A DNA stretch of 64,000 bases, taken from Uranotaenia lowii (Eukaryota; Arthropoda; Insecta; Diptera; Culicidae). Below the pieces are notes generated by a model, which was not told where the DNA came from, did not search any database, and worked only from the letters and a program-made list of their open reading frames with translations. Positions 1 to 12,605 of this stretch are shown here, piece by piece. The position numbers and the translations under genes were made by a program. How positions within the stretch are numbered: the stretch's first letter is position 1; each line of letters starts with the position of its first letter. The stretch is taken from contig NC_073691.1 of the NCBI RefSeq assembly GCF_029784155.1, forward strand, positions 25,952,146 to 26,016,145, given 5' to 3'.

Positions 1-1050
1 AATTGTCAAAATTGTCAAAATTGTCAAAATTGTCAAAATTGTCAAAATTGTCAAAATTGTCAAAATTGTCAAAATTGTCAAAATTGTCAAAATTGTCAAA
101 ATTGTCAAAATTGTCAAAATTGTCAAAATTGTCAAAATTGTCAAAATTGTCAAAATTGTCAAAATTGTCAAAATTGTCAAAATTGTCAAAATTGTCAAAA
201 TTGTCAAAATTGTCAAAATTGTCAAAATTGTCAAAATTGTCAAAATTGTCAAAATTGTCAAAATTGTCAAAATTGTCAAAATTGTCAAAATTGTCAAAAT
301 TGTCAAAATTGTCAAAATTGTCAAAATTGTCAAAATTGTCAAAATTGTCAAAATTGTCAAAATTGTCAAAATTGTCAAAATTGTCAAAATTGTCAAAATT
401 GTCAAAATTGTCAAAATTGTCAAAATTGTCAAAATTGTCAAAATTGTCAAAATTGTCAAAATTGTCAAAATTGTCAAAATTGTCAAAATTGTCAAAATTG
501 TCAAAATTGTCAAAATTGTCAAAATTGTCAAAATTGTCAAAATTGTCAAAATTGTCAAAATTGTCAAAATTGTCAAAATTGTCAAAATTGTCAAAATTGT
601 CAAAATTGTCAAAATTGTCAAAATTGTCAAAATTGTCAAAATTGTCAAAATTGTCAAAATTGTCAAAATTGTCAAAATTGTCAAAATTGTCAAAATTGTC
701 AAAATTGTCAAAATTGTCAAAATTGTCAAAATTGTCAAAATTGTCAAAATTGTCAAAATTGTCAAAATTGTCAAAATTGTCAAAATTGTCAAAATTGTCA
801 AAATTGTCGAAATTGACAAAATTGTCAAAATTGTCAAAATTGTCAAAATTGTCAAAATTGTCAAAATTGTCAAAATTGTCAAAATTGTCAAAATTGTCAA
901 AATTGTCAAAATTGTCAAAATTGTCAAAATTGTCAAAATTGTTAAAAATGGTCAAAATTGTCAAAATTGCCAAACTTGTCAAAATTTTAAAATTGTCAAA
1001 ATTGTCAAAATTGTCACAATTGTTAAAATTGTCCAAATTGTCAAAATATT
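1..1050. repeat. 9-bp satellite array AATTGTCAA
   Basis: Tandem 9-mer AATTGTCAA repeats from the first base to about 1050 and probably continues outside the window. It is almost perfect up to about 940, with a pair of substitutions near 809-817, and then decays over the last 100 bases. Because 9 is a multiple of 3, it creates a long open frame of repeating Lys-Leu-Ser. That frame has no ATG start and is not a gene. Confidence 0.97.
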
Positions 1051-2204
1051 TTAAGCTGTTTAAATTTATGATTCTGTTAAAAGCAGTTGGTCAAAACTTT
1101 ACAAAAAAAAAATAATATTATTTTCGTTTCGTAACAGTTGAATGAACATTCTCATGAATTTAAAAAAAGAGCGATTCCCAGAACACTACACAATTATGTT
1201 CCTGTTTTTATTTCCGGCTTGGCACTTCAAGCGTTTTTTTCCTAGCATCTTGAAAACTTCACGGCCCGTAAAGTGCGGCATAAATTTGGTAAACCTATGA
1301 CCACATTTTCCGAAAGCAGATCACGGATTGAAAACTTTTCCCAGGACAACCCATTCCCTCATTCCCTTCTTTGAGTCAGTCGCATTTGAAAAAGGCTCCA
1401 AACCACTCAGAAAGCAATAAAATGCGGCAAATATTGATCGAAAATGTCTATAACCCCTCGATAAAAGTGTTTATCCTTAACCTTTTCAGAGCAAAACCAC
1501 TGCCAAGGCTTCTGCTTCTTCTTCTCAAAGGTTCCGTCTCTCTGGAGCCACCAAAGATGAAAGAAAATGCTAGCTACCTTTTGGAGGCGTGCGTAGGTGG
1601 GTTGTGCGTGGGTTTGTTCAGGAAACCCCCATCCTTTGCCCACAAAACTCGCTCCAGTAATCCCTTAAAATCACATTTCAACCGCACGTCGTACAACCTT
1701 GGAGACAGCATCTTTTCTGCACCTCACGCCTGTTTTGTTTTTCTTCTCAGAATATACATATAGATATTTTTCATGGAATTTATCAAAATTGCTTGCTTAA
1801 TTTTGAGAAATTGATGGATTTAAATTCTGAATTTTGAACTTTTTAAGATTTTTCGTTTTAAAAATGTAAATTACTTAACCAATTTTGATCAACTTTCTTG
1901 AAATCTTGAAGAATGAATTACACATTTAGTGGCGTTTCGATTAGCTCAGACATTAGCAGTTTTTTAAACGATCATCATGTCAATCCTGACGGATTACATT
2001 TGGGCATGATCCGGTCAGGACCAACGTTAATGTTCAGTCCTTTTTAGCCAAATCATGCTGGTCATCATTGGCAAACATTTTTCCAAGCCACTGGATATCC
2101 CGACTCGTTCATAGAATTGATTTCACTCAGCTCTGGTTTCACGTCAAAAAGAAGGAAAAAAAATGTACTGCATGAAAACCACCACCCGAAAAGTCATCCC
2201 GGGA
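1051..2204. other. Unassigned AT-rich stretch
   Basis: No gene is supported here. The open frame at 1371-1763 has no splice context or recognisable domain. The sequence between about 1260 and 1720 is a little richer in GC than its surroundings and could be an old repeat fragment. I see no paired inverted ends in it. Confidence 0.5.
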
Positions 2205-3160
2205 TAAAGCTTAGTTCTTTTAGAAATGGGACAGTTACGAATGCCTGTATCTAAAAAACTATCCGTTTTAACGAAATACTTTGTATGAAGAAAAAGAAGG
2301 TAATGTTATGATCTTTCATGAAAAAATTTGAAAAAAAATATTTACCGTTTTTTGTTAAAGAAATTTCTACTTTATTCTTGGTATCTCCCATTGGCCGGCG
2401 CACACTTTTTTCAGTCATGGTATTGATCAGTTTCTCCAACTTATGCTTCGTAGAGTCTATATTTTAGGTGGCTTCACCCTCTTTCTTCAATTTCTGATAC
2501 TTTTTGGTCCAATACTTCTCTGGAAACTGGAAACTGGAAGCATTTTAGTGGATATAGTTGTTTCGAAATGAACAAGTTTGATTATTTTTGACCACATTTT
2601 TGAACGTTTTTTTTCGGTACCGGTTTTACAGCTTAAGAGCTTTGAAACTATCAAAAAATGGTTGTTTGAGGTTGACTAGGCAACACTTTCAGCTTATCGG
2701 AGAAAATTGTTTTGGACATTTCAGCGATCTACCCTTAGTTTTTCGTTTATTGAAAATTAAAAATGCTGGTATGAGACTTGACTTCCTTGATGATCCTTAA
2801 CCGTTGTTGCCGATCATGTGCTTCTCTCCAATGCTTGATTTCAACTTTGTGGACATTATTGACAGTGTTTGCATACTTATCTACCACAAAAACTCAGTAA
2901 TTCTTTGCATAATTAACGGTTTTGTCAGCTATCAATTTGATAATGACGTATTTTCAAGGAAACTGTGCAAAATTATTTTTTTCTTTTTCTCTTGCATCGT
3001 ACATATCTCAAAAACGCGTAAATTTTAAATTTTGAAAAAAATAGGTCGAATAGTACTTTTTACAGGCAACAAAATGCTGTCAAAATTTTCAATATCCAAT
3101 AACTAGTTAACGAGCTATTAGCAAATGAAAGTGTCCCATTTCTAAAAGAACTAAGCTTTA
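2205..3160. mobile_element. TA-flanked inverted-repeat DNA element (Tc1/mariner-like MITE)
   Basis: The 27 bases starting at 2206 and the 27 bases ending at 3159 are perfect reverse complements, beginning AAGCTTAGTTC inside the terminal A:T pairs. The element is flanked by TA on both sides, the target duplication expected of the IS630-Tc1-mariner superfamily. The interior of about 900 bp has only short, unrecognisable frames and no DDE motif, so it is a non-autonomous element. The perfect ends suggest fairly recent activity. Confidence 0.85.
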
Positions 3161-3590
3161 TTTCCACAAAATGCTTTCCCCTTCTAAGTCATGTGCCCCG
3201 GAATGCAACGGAAGCCAACCAAGAGAGGGGAAACATTTTAACCATTACCATTCCCTTGGGGCATTTTGGCTGGAAGAAGAGAAGTTGAAATGGCTTATCA
3301 TCCTTTCCTAGGCACTGAGAATTGTAAATATAAACGATTATTTCTGAAAGTATGAAGATAAAATAAAAGAAAAACTCTAAATTTCTCAACAAAGACTAAT
3401 GCAGCTTCAAGATTGAGAACTCCGGATAAAAGATACTCAATTACAGATTAAAAACAAAATTTGAAAAAAAAATCTGTTATATAGATTCAAAAATATTATA
3501 AAGAAATTCTACATTTCGAATTCTAAATTCTAGAACATGAATTTAAAATTCTGTTTTCCAGATTCTACATTCAATATAAAACATTTAAGG
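3161..3590. other. Unassigned AT-rich stretch
   Basis: Plain AT-rich sequence grading into degenerate copies of the 7-bp satellite from about 3530. There is no supported gene or element end. Confidence 0.5.
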
Positions 3591-5765
3591 TTCTAGATTC
3601 TAGATTCAAGATACTTGATTCTAGATTCCAGATTCTAGATATTCGATTTGAGATCTAGATTCTAAATTGTTGATTCTAGATTCTAGATTCTAAATTCTAG
3701 ATTCTAGATTTTAGATTCTAGATTCTAGATTCAAGATTCTAGATTCTATATTCGAGATTCTAGATTCTAGATTCTAGATTCTAGATTCTAGATTCTAGAT
3801 TATAGATTCTAGATTCAAGATTCTAGATTGTAGATTATAGACCCTAGATTCTAGAATCTAGATTCTAGATTCTAGATATAAGATTCTCAATTTAAGATTC
3901 TATATTCTAGATTCTAAATCTGAGATTTTTTATTCTTGATTCTAGATTTTCGTTTCTGGATTCTAGATTCTGGATTCTAGATTTTAGATTTTTGATTCTA
4001 GATTCTTTATTCTAGATTCTATATTCTATATTCTAGATTCTAGATTCTAGATTCTAAATTTAAGATTCTAGATTCTAGATTCTAGATTCTCGATTCTAGA
4101 TTCTAGATTCTAGATTCTAGATTCTAGATTCTAGATTCAAGATTTTAGATTTTTGATTCTAGATTCTATATTCTAGATTCTAAAATCAAAAATCTAGAAT
4201 CAAGAATCTTCAATCTCTCTTGATAATTTATTCAAGATTCTAGATTGTTGATTCTAGATTCTAGATTCAAAATTCTAAATTCTAAATTCTAGATTCTAGG
4301 TTCCAGATTCTAAATTCCAGATTCTAGATTCTAGATTCTAGATTCTAGATTCTAGATTCTAGATTCTAGATTCTAGATTCTAGATTCTTGATTCTAGATT
4401 CTAGATTCTAGATTCTAGATTCTAGATTCTTGATACTAGATTCTAGATTCTAGATTCTTTATTCTAGATTCTAGATTCTAGATTCTAGATTCTAGATTCT
4501 AGATTCTAGATTCTAGATTCTAGATTCTAGATTCTAGATTCTAGATTCTAGATTCTAGATTCTAGATTCTAGATTTTAGATTCTAGATTCTAGATTCTAG
4601 ATTCTAGATTATAGATTCTTGTTTCTAGATTCTAGATTTTAGATTTAAGATTCCAGATTCAAGATTCAAGATCCAAGATTCTAGATTCTAGATTCTAGAT
4701 TCTATATTCTAGATTCTAGATTCTAGATTCTAGATTCTAGATTCTAGATTCTAGATTCTAGATTCTAGATTCTAGATTATAGACCCTAGATTCTAGAATC
4801 TAGATTCTGGATTCTAGATTCTAGATTCTCAATTTTAGATTCTATATTCTAGATTCTAAATCTGAGATTTTTTATTCTTGATTCTAGGTTATCGTTTCTA
4901 AATTCTAGATTCTGGATTCTAGATTTCAGCTTTTGATTCTAGATTCTATATTCTATATTCTATATTCTAGATTCTAGATTCTAAATTTAAGATTCTAGAT
5001 TCTAGATTCTAGATTCTAGATTCAAGGTTTTAGATTTTTGATTCTAGATCCTATATTCTTGAATTTAAAATCAAAAATCTAGAATCAAGAATCTTCATTC
5101 TCTCTTGATTATAAATTCAAGATTCTAGATTGTTGATTCTAGATTCTAGATTCAAAATTCTAAATTCTAAATTCTAGATTCTAGGTTTCAGATTCTGAAT
5201 TCCAGATTCTAGATTCTAGATTCTAGATTCTAGATTCTAGATTCTAGATTCTAGATTCTAGATTCTAAATTCTTGATTCTAGTTTCTAGATTCTAGATTG
5301 GAGATTCTAGATTCAACATTCAAGATTCAAGATTCTAGAATCTAGATTCTTGATTCAAGATTCAAGATTCTAGATTCCCGATTCTAGATTCTAGATTTTA
5401 AATTCTAGATTCTAGTTTCTAGATTCTAGATTCTAGATTTTAGATTCTAGATTCTTGATTCTAGATTCTAGATTCTAGATTCTAGATTCTAGATTCTATA
5501 TTCTATATTCTAGATTCTAGATTCAAGATTCTAGATTCTTGATTCTTTAATCTGGATTCTTAATTCTAAATACTCAATTCTAGATTCTAGATTTTAGATT
5601 CTAGATTCTAGATTGTAAATTCTAGATTCTAGATTCTAGATTGTAGATTATAGATTCTGGATTTCAGATTCTGGATTCTAGATTCAAAATTCTAGATTCA
5701 AGATTCGAGATTCTAGATTCTAGGTTTAAGTTTCTAGTTTCTAGATACTAGGTTGTAGATTCTAA
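3591..5765. repeat. 7-bp satellite array ATTCTAG with higher-order duplication
   Basis: Tandem 7-mer ATTCTAG (each junction makes TCTAGA) fills about 2.2 kb, with many single-base variants. Variant landmarks recur in order: the block from about 3835 to 4325 reappears at about 4777-5210, including the landmarks AGACCCTAG (3839 and 4781) and AATCTGAGATTTTTT. The array therefore has a higher-order duplicated segment with an offset of about 0.9 kb. Within each copy (near 4183-4210 and 5066-5095) the unit orientation flips for a short distance. Confidence 0.95.
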
Positions 5766-5777
5766 TTTTTGGAATTT

Positions 5778-6602
5778 TTGTTATTTTTATAATTTTTATA
5801 ATTTTTATAATTTTTATAATTTTTATAATTTTTATAATTTTTATAATTTTTATAATTTTTATAATTTTTATAATTTTTATAAGTTTTATAATTTTTAAAA
5901 TTTTAAAAAATTTTATAATTTCTATAATTCTTTAAAAGTATTTATTATTTTAAAATCTTTATAATTTTTATAATTTTTATAATTTAAATAATTTTAATAA
6001 CTTTAATAATTTTTATAATTTTTATAATTTTTATAATTTTTATAAATTTTATAATTTTAATAATTTTTATAATTTTTATAATTTTTATAATTTTTATAAT
6101 TTTTATAATTTTTATAATTTTTATAATTTTTATAATTTTTATAATTTTTATAATTTTTATAATTTTTATAATTTTTATAATTTTTATAATTTTTATAATT
6201 TTTATAATTTTTATAATTTTTATAATTTTTATAATTTTTATAATTTTTATAATTTTTATAATTTTTATAATTTTTATAATTTTTATAATTTTTATAATTT
6301 TTATAATTTTTATAATTTTTATAATTTTTATAATTTTTATAATTTTTATAATTTTAATCATTTTTATAATTTTTATAATTTTTATAATTTTTATAATTTT
6401 TATAATTTTTGTTACTTTTATAATTTTTATAATTTTTATTATTTTTATAATTTTTATAATTTTTATAATTTTTATTATTTTTATAATTTTTATAATTTTT
6501 ATAATTTTTATAATTTTTAAAATTTTTAAGATTTTTATAATTTTCATAATTTTTATAATATTTATAATTTTTATAATATTAATAATTTAACTGATTTTAA
6601 TT
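5778..6602. repeat. 9-bp satellite array ATAATTTTT
   Basis: Tandem 9-mer ATAATTTTT, nearly pure between about 6060 and 6510 and degenerate at both edges. On the minus strand it reads as an open Ile-Ile-Lys frame at 5984-6547, a by-product of the 9-bp period. It directly abuts the GTCATTTTT array and differs from the GTAATTTTT variant by one base. Confidence 0.96.
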
Positions 6603-7267
6603 ATTTTTTCATTTTGTCATTTTTGTCATTTTTGTCATTTTTGTCATTTTTGTCATTTTTGTCATTTTTGTCATTTTTGTCATTTTTGTCATTTTTGTCA
6701 TTTTTGTCATTTTTGTCATTTTTGTCATTTTTGTCATTTTTGTCATTTTTGTCATTTTTGTCATTTTTGTCATTTTTGTCATTTTTGTCATTTTTGTCAT
6801 TTTTGTCATTTTTGTCATTTTTGTCATTTTTGTCATTTTTGTCATTTTTGTCATTTTTGTCATTTTTGTCATTTTTGTCATTTTTGTCATTTTTGTGTCA
6901 TTTGTCATTTTTGTCATTTTGTGTCATTTTGTCATTTTTGTCATTTTTGTCAATTTTTGTCATTTTTGTCATTTTTTGTCATTTTTGTCATTTTTTGTCA
7001 TTTTTGTCATTTTTGTCATTTTTGTCATTTTTGTCATTTTTTGTCATTTTTGTCATTTTTTGTCATTTTTGTCATTTTTGTCATTTTTGTCATATTTTTG
7101 TCATTTTTTGTCCATTTTTGTCATTTTTGTCATTTTTGTCATTTTTGTCATTTTTGTCATTTTGTCATTTTTGTCATTTTGTCATTTTTGTCATTTTTGT
7201 CATTTTTGTCATTTTTGTCATTTTTGTCATTTTTGTCATTTTTGTCATTTTTGTCATTTTTGTCATT

Positions 7268-7525
7268 TTTGTAATTTTTGTAATTTTTGTAATTTTTGTA
7301 ATTTTTGTAATTTTGTATTTTTGTAATTTTTGTAATTTTTTGTAATTTTTGTAATTTTGTGTAATTTTTGTAATTTTTTGTAATTTTTGTAATTTTTGTA
7401 ATTTTTGTAATTTTTGTAATTTTTGTAATTTTTGTAATTTTTGTAATTTTTGTAATTTTTGTAATTTTTTGTAATTTTTGTAATTTTGTAATTTTTGTAA
7501 TTTTTGTAATTTTTGTAATTTTTTG
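7268..7525. repeat. GTAATTTTT variant block inside the 9-bp array
   Basis: About 28 consecutive units carry A instead of C at the third position, giving GTAATTTTT, and then the array returns abruptly to GTCATTTTT. A second, shorter block is at 8576-8716. The sharp boundaries suggest the variant spread by local amplification rather than scattered mutation. Confidence 0.93.
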
Positions 7526-8575
7526 TCATTTTTGTCATTTTTGTCATTTTTGTCATTTTTTGTCATTTTTGTCATTTTTTGTCATTTTTGTCATTTTTTG
7601 TCATTTTTGTCATTTTGTCATTTTTGTCATTTTTGTCATTTTTGTCATTTTTGTCATTTTGTCATTTTTGTCATTTTTGTCATTTTTGTCATTTTTGTCA
7701 TTTTGTCATTTTTGTCATTTTTTGTCAATTTTTTGTCATTTTGTCATTTTTGTCATTTTTGTCATTTTGTCATTTTTGTCATTTTTGTCATTTTTGTCAT
7801 TTTTGTCATTCTTGTCATTTTTGTCATTTTTTGTCATTTTTTGTCATTTTTGTCATTTTTGTCATTTTGTCATTTTTTGTCATTTTTGTCATTTTTGTCA
7901 TTTTTGTCATTTTTGTCATTTTTGTCATTTTTGTCTGTCATTTTTGTCATTTTTGTCATTTTTGTCATTTTTGTCATTTTTGTCATTTTTGTCATTTTTG
8001 TCATTTTTTGTCATTTTTGTCATTTTGTCATTTTTGTCATTTTTGTCATTTTTGTCATTTTTGTCATTTTTGTCATTTTTGTCATTTTGTCATTTTTTGT
8101 CATTTTTGTCATTTTTGTCATTTTTTGTCATTTTTGTCATTTTGTCATTTTTGTCATTTTTGTCATTTTTGTCATTTTTGTCATTTTTTGTCATTTTTGT
8201 CATTTTTGTCATTTTTGTCATTTTTGTCATTTTTTGTCATTTTTGTCATTTTTGTCATTTTTATTATTTTTGTCATTTTTGTCATTTTTGTCATTTTTTG
8301 TCATTTTTGTCATTTTTGTCATTTTTGTCATTTTGTCGTTTTTGTCGTTTTTGTCATTTTTGTAATTTTTGTAAATTTTGTCATTTTTGTCATTTTTGTC
8401 ATTTTTGTCATTTTTGTCATTTTTGTCATTTTTGTCATTTTTGTCATTTTTGTCATTTTTGTCATTTTTGTCATTTTTGTCATTTTTGTCATTTTTGTCA
8501 TTTTTGTCATTTTTGTCATTTTTGTCATTTTTGTCATTTTTGTCATTTTTGTCATTTTTAGTCATTTTTGTCATT

Positions 8576-8716
8576 TTTGTAATTTTTTGTAATTTTTTGT
8601 AATTTTTGTCATTTTTGTAATTTTTTGTAATTTTTGTCATTTTGTAATTTTTGTAATTTTTGTAATTTTTGTAATTTTTGTAATTTTTGTAATTTTTGTA
8701 ATTTTTGTAATTTTTG
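8576..8716. repeat. Second GTAATTTTT variant block
   Basis: About 14 units of the GTAATTTTT variant, mixed with two GTCATTTTT units near its left edge. It matches the variant at 7268-7525. Confidence 0.9.
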
Positions 8717-9757
8717 TCATTTTTGTCATTTATGTCATTTTTGTCATTTTTGTCATTTTTGTCATTTTTGTCATTTTTGTCATTTTTGTCATTTTTGTCA
8801 TTTTGTCATTTTGTCATTTTTGTCATTTTTGTCATTTTTGTCATTTTTGTCATTTTTGTCATTTTTGTCATTTTTGTCATTTTTGTCATTTTTTGTCATT
8901 TTTTGTCATTTTTGTCATTTTTTGTCATTTTTGTCATTTTTGTCATTTTTGTCATTTTTGTCATTTTTGTCATTTTTGTCATTTTTGTCATTTTGTCATT
9001 TTTGTCATTTTTGTCATTTTTGTCATTTTTGTCATTTTTGTCATTTTTGTCATTTTTGTCATTTTTGTCATTTTTGTCATTTTTGTCATTTTTGTCATTT
9101 TTGTCATTTTTGTCATTTTTGTCATTTTTGTCATTTTTGTCATTTTTGTCATTTTTGTCATTTTTGTCATTTTTGTCATTTTTGTCATTTTTGTCATTTT
9201 TGTCATTTTTGTCATTTTCGTCATTCTTGTCATTTTTGTCATTTTTGTCATTTTTGTCATTTTTGTCATTTTTGTCATTTTTGTCATTTTTGTCATTTTT
9301 GTCATTTTTGTCATTTTTGTCATTTTTGTCATTTTTGTCATTTTTGTCATTTTTGTCATTTTTGTCATTTTTGTCATTTTTGTCATTTTTGTCATTTTTG
9401 TCATTTTTGTCATTTTTGTCATTTTTGTCATTTTTGTCATTTTTGTCATTTTTGTCATTTTTGTCATTTTTGTCATTTTTGTCATTTTTGTCATTTTTGT
9501 CATTTTTGTCATTTTTGTCATTTTTGTCATTTTTGTCATTTTTGTCATTTTTGTCATTTTTGTCATTTTTGTCATTTTTGTCATTTTTGTCATTTTTGTC
9601 ATTTTTGTCATTTTTGTCATTTTTGTCATTTTTGTCATTTTTGTCATTTTTGTCATTTTTGTCATTTTTGTCATTTTTGTCATTTTTGTCATTTTTGTCA
9701 TTTTTGTCATTTTTGTCATTTTTGTCATTTTTGTCATTTTGGTCATTTTTGTCATTT

Positions 9758-11516
9758 TTGGTTTTTTTTTATTCATTTTTGTGATTTCAATTTTTTCTTG
9801 ATAAGTGTTGCTTTTTTTACTTTATTTTTTTCTTTTAATATGAATTTTTGAATTTGTTCAAATCAATTTCCTTCAAAATCGCTAAAACGATTGAACGAGA
9901 ACGAAAGAAGAAACTCTGCCTTAAAAACGGGGATGACACAAAACCAAACCAAAACAGAACATGACGTTGTGGTAAAACTTTCATGCATATATAAATTTTT
10001 GTCGACCCCATTGCCTTGGGCAAGATTTTTCATCTATCTTGGTTTATTTTTTCCCTTTCAAAGTTGCACAAATAAAAATTGGACAAAAAAGTCACTCGTC
10101 GTTTTTTATTACTGAACTCTGTCTCATGAACTGGGTTGGAAAAATTGTTGCTCTCTCCCTAGACGATCCCAGTCAAAAAAAAGGACATCGATGGTATGTG
10201 GATTTGTGGGATTATTATTTTTTCTCTCGCAAAAAAAAAGTTTAGCAGAAGTCATTTTTATGATGAAAAAAAAAACGGACTATGAGCCGTTTCAAATAAA
10301 GAAATTACAAAAAAAAAAAAAAAAACGGACTCTTAAAGACGTTGATGCCTGAAGGAAAAGTTTCATATATATTAAAGTTGATGGAATCGAAAAATTCTTT
10401 AAATAGTTTAGCATTTCGTTTAATCAAACTTCTCTAATATATTGAGAAAAAAAACATACCTAATGATATTTCAACTCCGCAATAAACTTTGAAAAATAAC
10501 TGCTTGCCGGTGAATTGCCAAAAAAGCCTTATAAAATACTCCCAGGAGAAAAAGTCATATCCATAACATCTTCTTCAAGTGACAATTTTATACTAAACGT
10601 CGAGTAACAATAACATTTAACCAATCGCTTCAAACAATTTTGATCTCAGAAAACAATCTTCAAAATCACTGGAAAATGGCTTTTTAAAAAAGGGGGAAAA
10701 ATAATAAAATAAAAACAAACAGCTTCCACACACCCTTGAGAAGACAACCGTCAACAATCACATCAAAGGAGTTTTCCGTGTCGCAAAACGGCAAGACAAA
10801 AACAAGATAGAGAGAGAGAGTCCTCAACACAAGAAAACTATAACAGCGCCATAATTGCTGCAATTTTCATCACGCACGCACCAACACAGACACGTGCACA
10901 TCTGACAAGTGACAATCATCACGTGGGAACGTTTTTTGTTTTGAAAAAGGTGGTTCAGAACTTAAAATTAAAATTTAAATTTAAATTCTGAATTCTAAAC
11001 TCTGAGTTCTGAATCTTGAAATCTGGCTTTTGAATTCTTAACTCTAAACTTTAATTTCAGATTTCTAATTTTCGAATTAAAAGCACAAGTGTTTTGAATC
11101 ACCCTAGCACAAAGTCGTGCTCCATATAATCATCACAGCATTGTCGTCGTGAGACGTAAATAAAAGGAAATTGCTTTAGTTCTGGAGATTTCGTTTTTCG
11201 ACTACAGCCCCGAAAAGTCAGCCTTCATTTGCATGCATATCGCACACATTTAGGAGAATCATGAGGACGATCTGTGTTAGAAATATCCTTGAAAGCATTG
11301 CGTTAATTTTCCTTTACAATTGTAATTCGGCTCTTAGGTTCCTTCGGGTTTGTTTCGACAAGATATTCAAAGTCAGAAAAGGGATTTTGGATTTCTATTA
11401 GCCATTGTATAAAATTAGTTCAAATTCTGAGTTGGGTCATGCTGTACAGTCAAAGATTTATTTTTCTTCAATCATTTGAGTTCGAAGAAACTTAATTTCT
11501 GACTAAAGTAAATCGA
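9758..11516. other. Unassigned stretch between satellites and terminal exon
   Basis: No supported gene. It contains poly-A tracts near 10270 and 10309-10324, each followed by ACGGACT, which could be remnants of retroposed tails. There is a short GA repeat near 10810 and a degenerate run of 7-bp-satellite-like words near 10985-11060. Since the host gene ends at about 11500 on the minus strand, this is its 3' flank. Confidence 0.5.
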
Positions 11517-11534
11517 TTTATTCAATTCTTTATT
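11517..11534 (-). promoter_or_regulatory. Two polyadenylation signals for the minus-strand gene
   Basis: Minus-strand AATAAA occurs at 11529-11534 and again at 11517-11522, 36 to 53 bases past the stop codon at 11570-11572. This supports 11570-12381 as a real terminal exon with a very short 3' untranslated region. Confidence 0.6.
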
Positions 11535-11569
11535 TCGGACAACCTTAAAGGATCTTATCAACAGTCCAC

Positions 11570-12381
11570 CTAGTTCAAACAAGTTCTCTGAAAACTGGAT
11601 CGATGATGTCGTCTAGCGTAGGGCTTCTGAGTCCTTCGTTGAATCGACTCCGGCAAGCCCTCAGTTGTGGGTGAGCTCACAGGCGAAGAAACCTGCAGGT
11701 TTTCCGACAACGGAAGAGTCGAACAGGTCGGGGACCTGAAGGCCGAAACTCGGGACTTCTGCTCAAATTGGCTGTAATCTTCGTCAATTTTCCGGATGTC
11801 ATCCTTGGCTTTCGTTAGGAAAGCCAAACTTTGCTGCAGCATCGAATCGAGACGTCGATTAACGAAATCGGTTTGATCGAAGTCCGCAAAAGGGTCTTTC
11901 GTTTTCGAATTGGAGTATTTTGATTTTCGATCAGGTTCTCTCTTTGCAATGTCATCGAAAGCCTTCTCCACCTTCTGATCAACTGTGACAAACTGTGGCT
12001 TCAGCAAAATGGATTCCTTCAGATCCTCTAATGGCGTTTTAATCAGCTCACTTTGACCATAGTTGAGTTTTTTATCATCGAGCTTCAACTGTGACTCGGT
12101 CACAGTAGATTGTTGATCAACTGTGGTAGGCTCCACCCCAGATGGTGGCGACAAAGTCGAGAGGGAAGTACTAGATGATTTGCTTCTCGAAGACTCGGTG
12201 CGATTGTTGGCGTTGTTTCGCGTTTCGAAGACCGGAAGTTCCGGTTCCAGAGTCAACTGTGAACCGGTAGGTTCCCCACCGCTGGAAAGTGATCGTCGAT
12301 GACGGCTGCGGCGGCGTCGATGAACTGTGGCAGTCGCTGTCGACAGCAGCATGGATTCGCACTCTTCGATGCAAACAGACT
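11570..12381 (-). CDS. Terminal coding exon of an unrecognised, disordered host protein
   Basis: This is the best-supported 3' exon. A CAG acceptor (AG at 12382-12383, preceded by a weak pyrimidine tract) leads into two bases of a split codon and then 269 residues and a TAG stop. The N-terminal part has a basic cluster (HRRRRSRHRR) followed by long Ser/Thr/Pro-rich sequence. The middle has charged, helix-prone segments around DPFADFDQTDF and FLTKAKDDIRKIDEDY, and the end is basic and Ser-rich. No known domain, signal peptide or membrane segment is evident. Its splice phase (two incoming bases) fits exactly the single leftover base of the exon at 59463-60902; the junction codon would be GAG, Glu. 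An internal in-frame Met at 12352 could start a short isoform. I do not recognise the family. Confidence 0.72.
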
Positions 12382-12605
12382 CTGCAATGTGGTAATAAAC
12401 TGTGGTTAACGGCCGTTCGAAAACGGGATTCTAGTTGAAACACAAAGTTGAACACCATTTATGTTATTTCCATCAACATGCTCTACACTATTTGGTTTAG
12501 ACAACTAACTACTTTCGACGGAGTTAATTAAGGTGTTATATATACACGAAATAGGGTTTTTTTTAATACTAATTTAACTCGTAGTACAAGATCTCTTAAA
12601 GGTGA

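Larger units (their letters stand above)
6608..9757. repeat. 9-bp satellite array GTCATTTTT
   Basis: Tandem 9-mer GTCATTTTT spans about 3.1 kb. From about 6895 to 8990 the T run varies between 4 and 6 bases, shifting the reading frame. From about 8991 to 9740 it is almost perfect, with substitutions near 9217-9226. All long frames here (Ser-Phe-Leu, Cys-His-Phe and Val-Ile-Phe on the plus strand, Met-Thr-Lys on the minus strand) are repeat artefacts. Confidence 0.97.

Noticed and set aside
3..1115. 370-residue open frame of repeating Lys-Leu-Ser
   Set aside because: It is a by-product of a 9-bp satellite whose period is a multiple of three. It has no ATG start and the protein has no other content.
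1371..1763. 130-residue plus-strand frame
   Set aside because: No recognisable domain, no splice or polyadenylation context, and an overlapping minus-strand frame of the same quality.
6608..9757. Resemblance of a regular direct-repeat array to CRISPR
   Set aside because: There are no spacers, the unit is 9 bp, and the context is a eukaryotic intron or flank.
1..9757. Idea that the arrays are telomeric
   Set aside because: The motifs are not telomere-like, they are internal, and unique DNA with a gene and transposons lies beside them. A pericentromeric position is possible but not shown.
5984..9851. Many long overlapping frames of Ile-Ile-Lys, Ser-Phe-Leu, Cys-His-Phe and Met-Thr-Lys
   Set aside because: All are translations of the 9-bp arrays in different frames. 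They overlap on both strands and contain nothing but the repeat.
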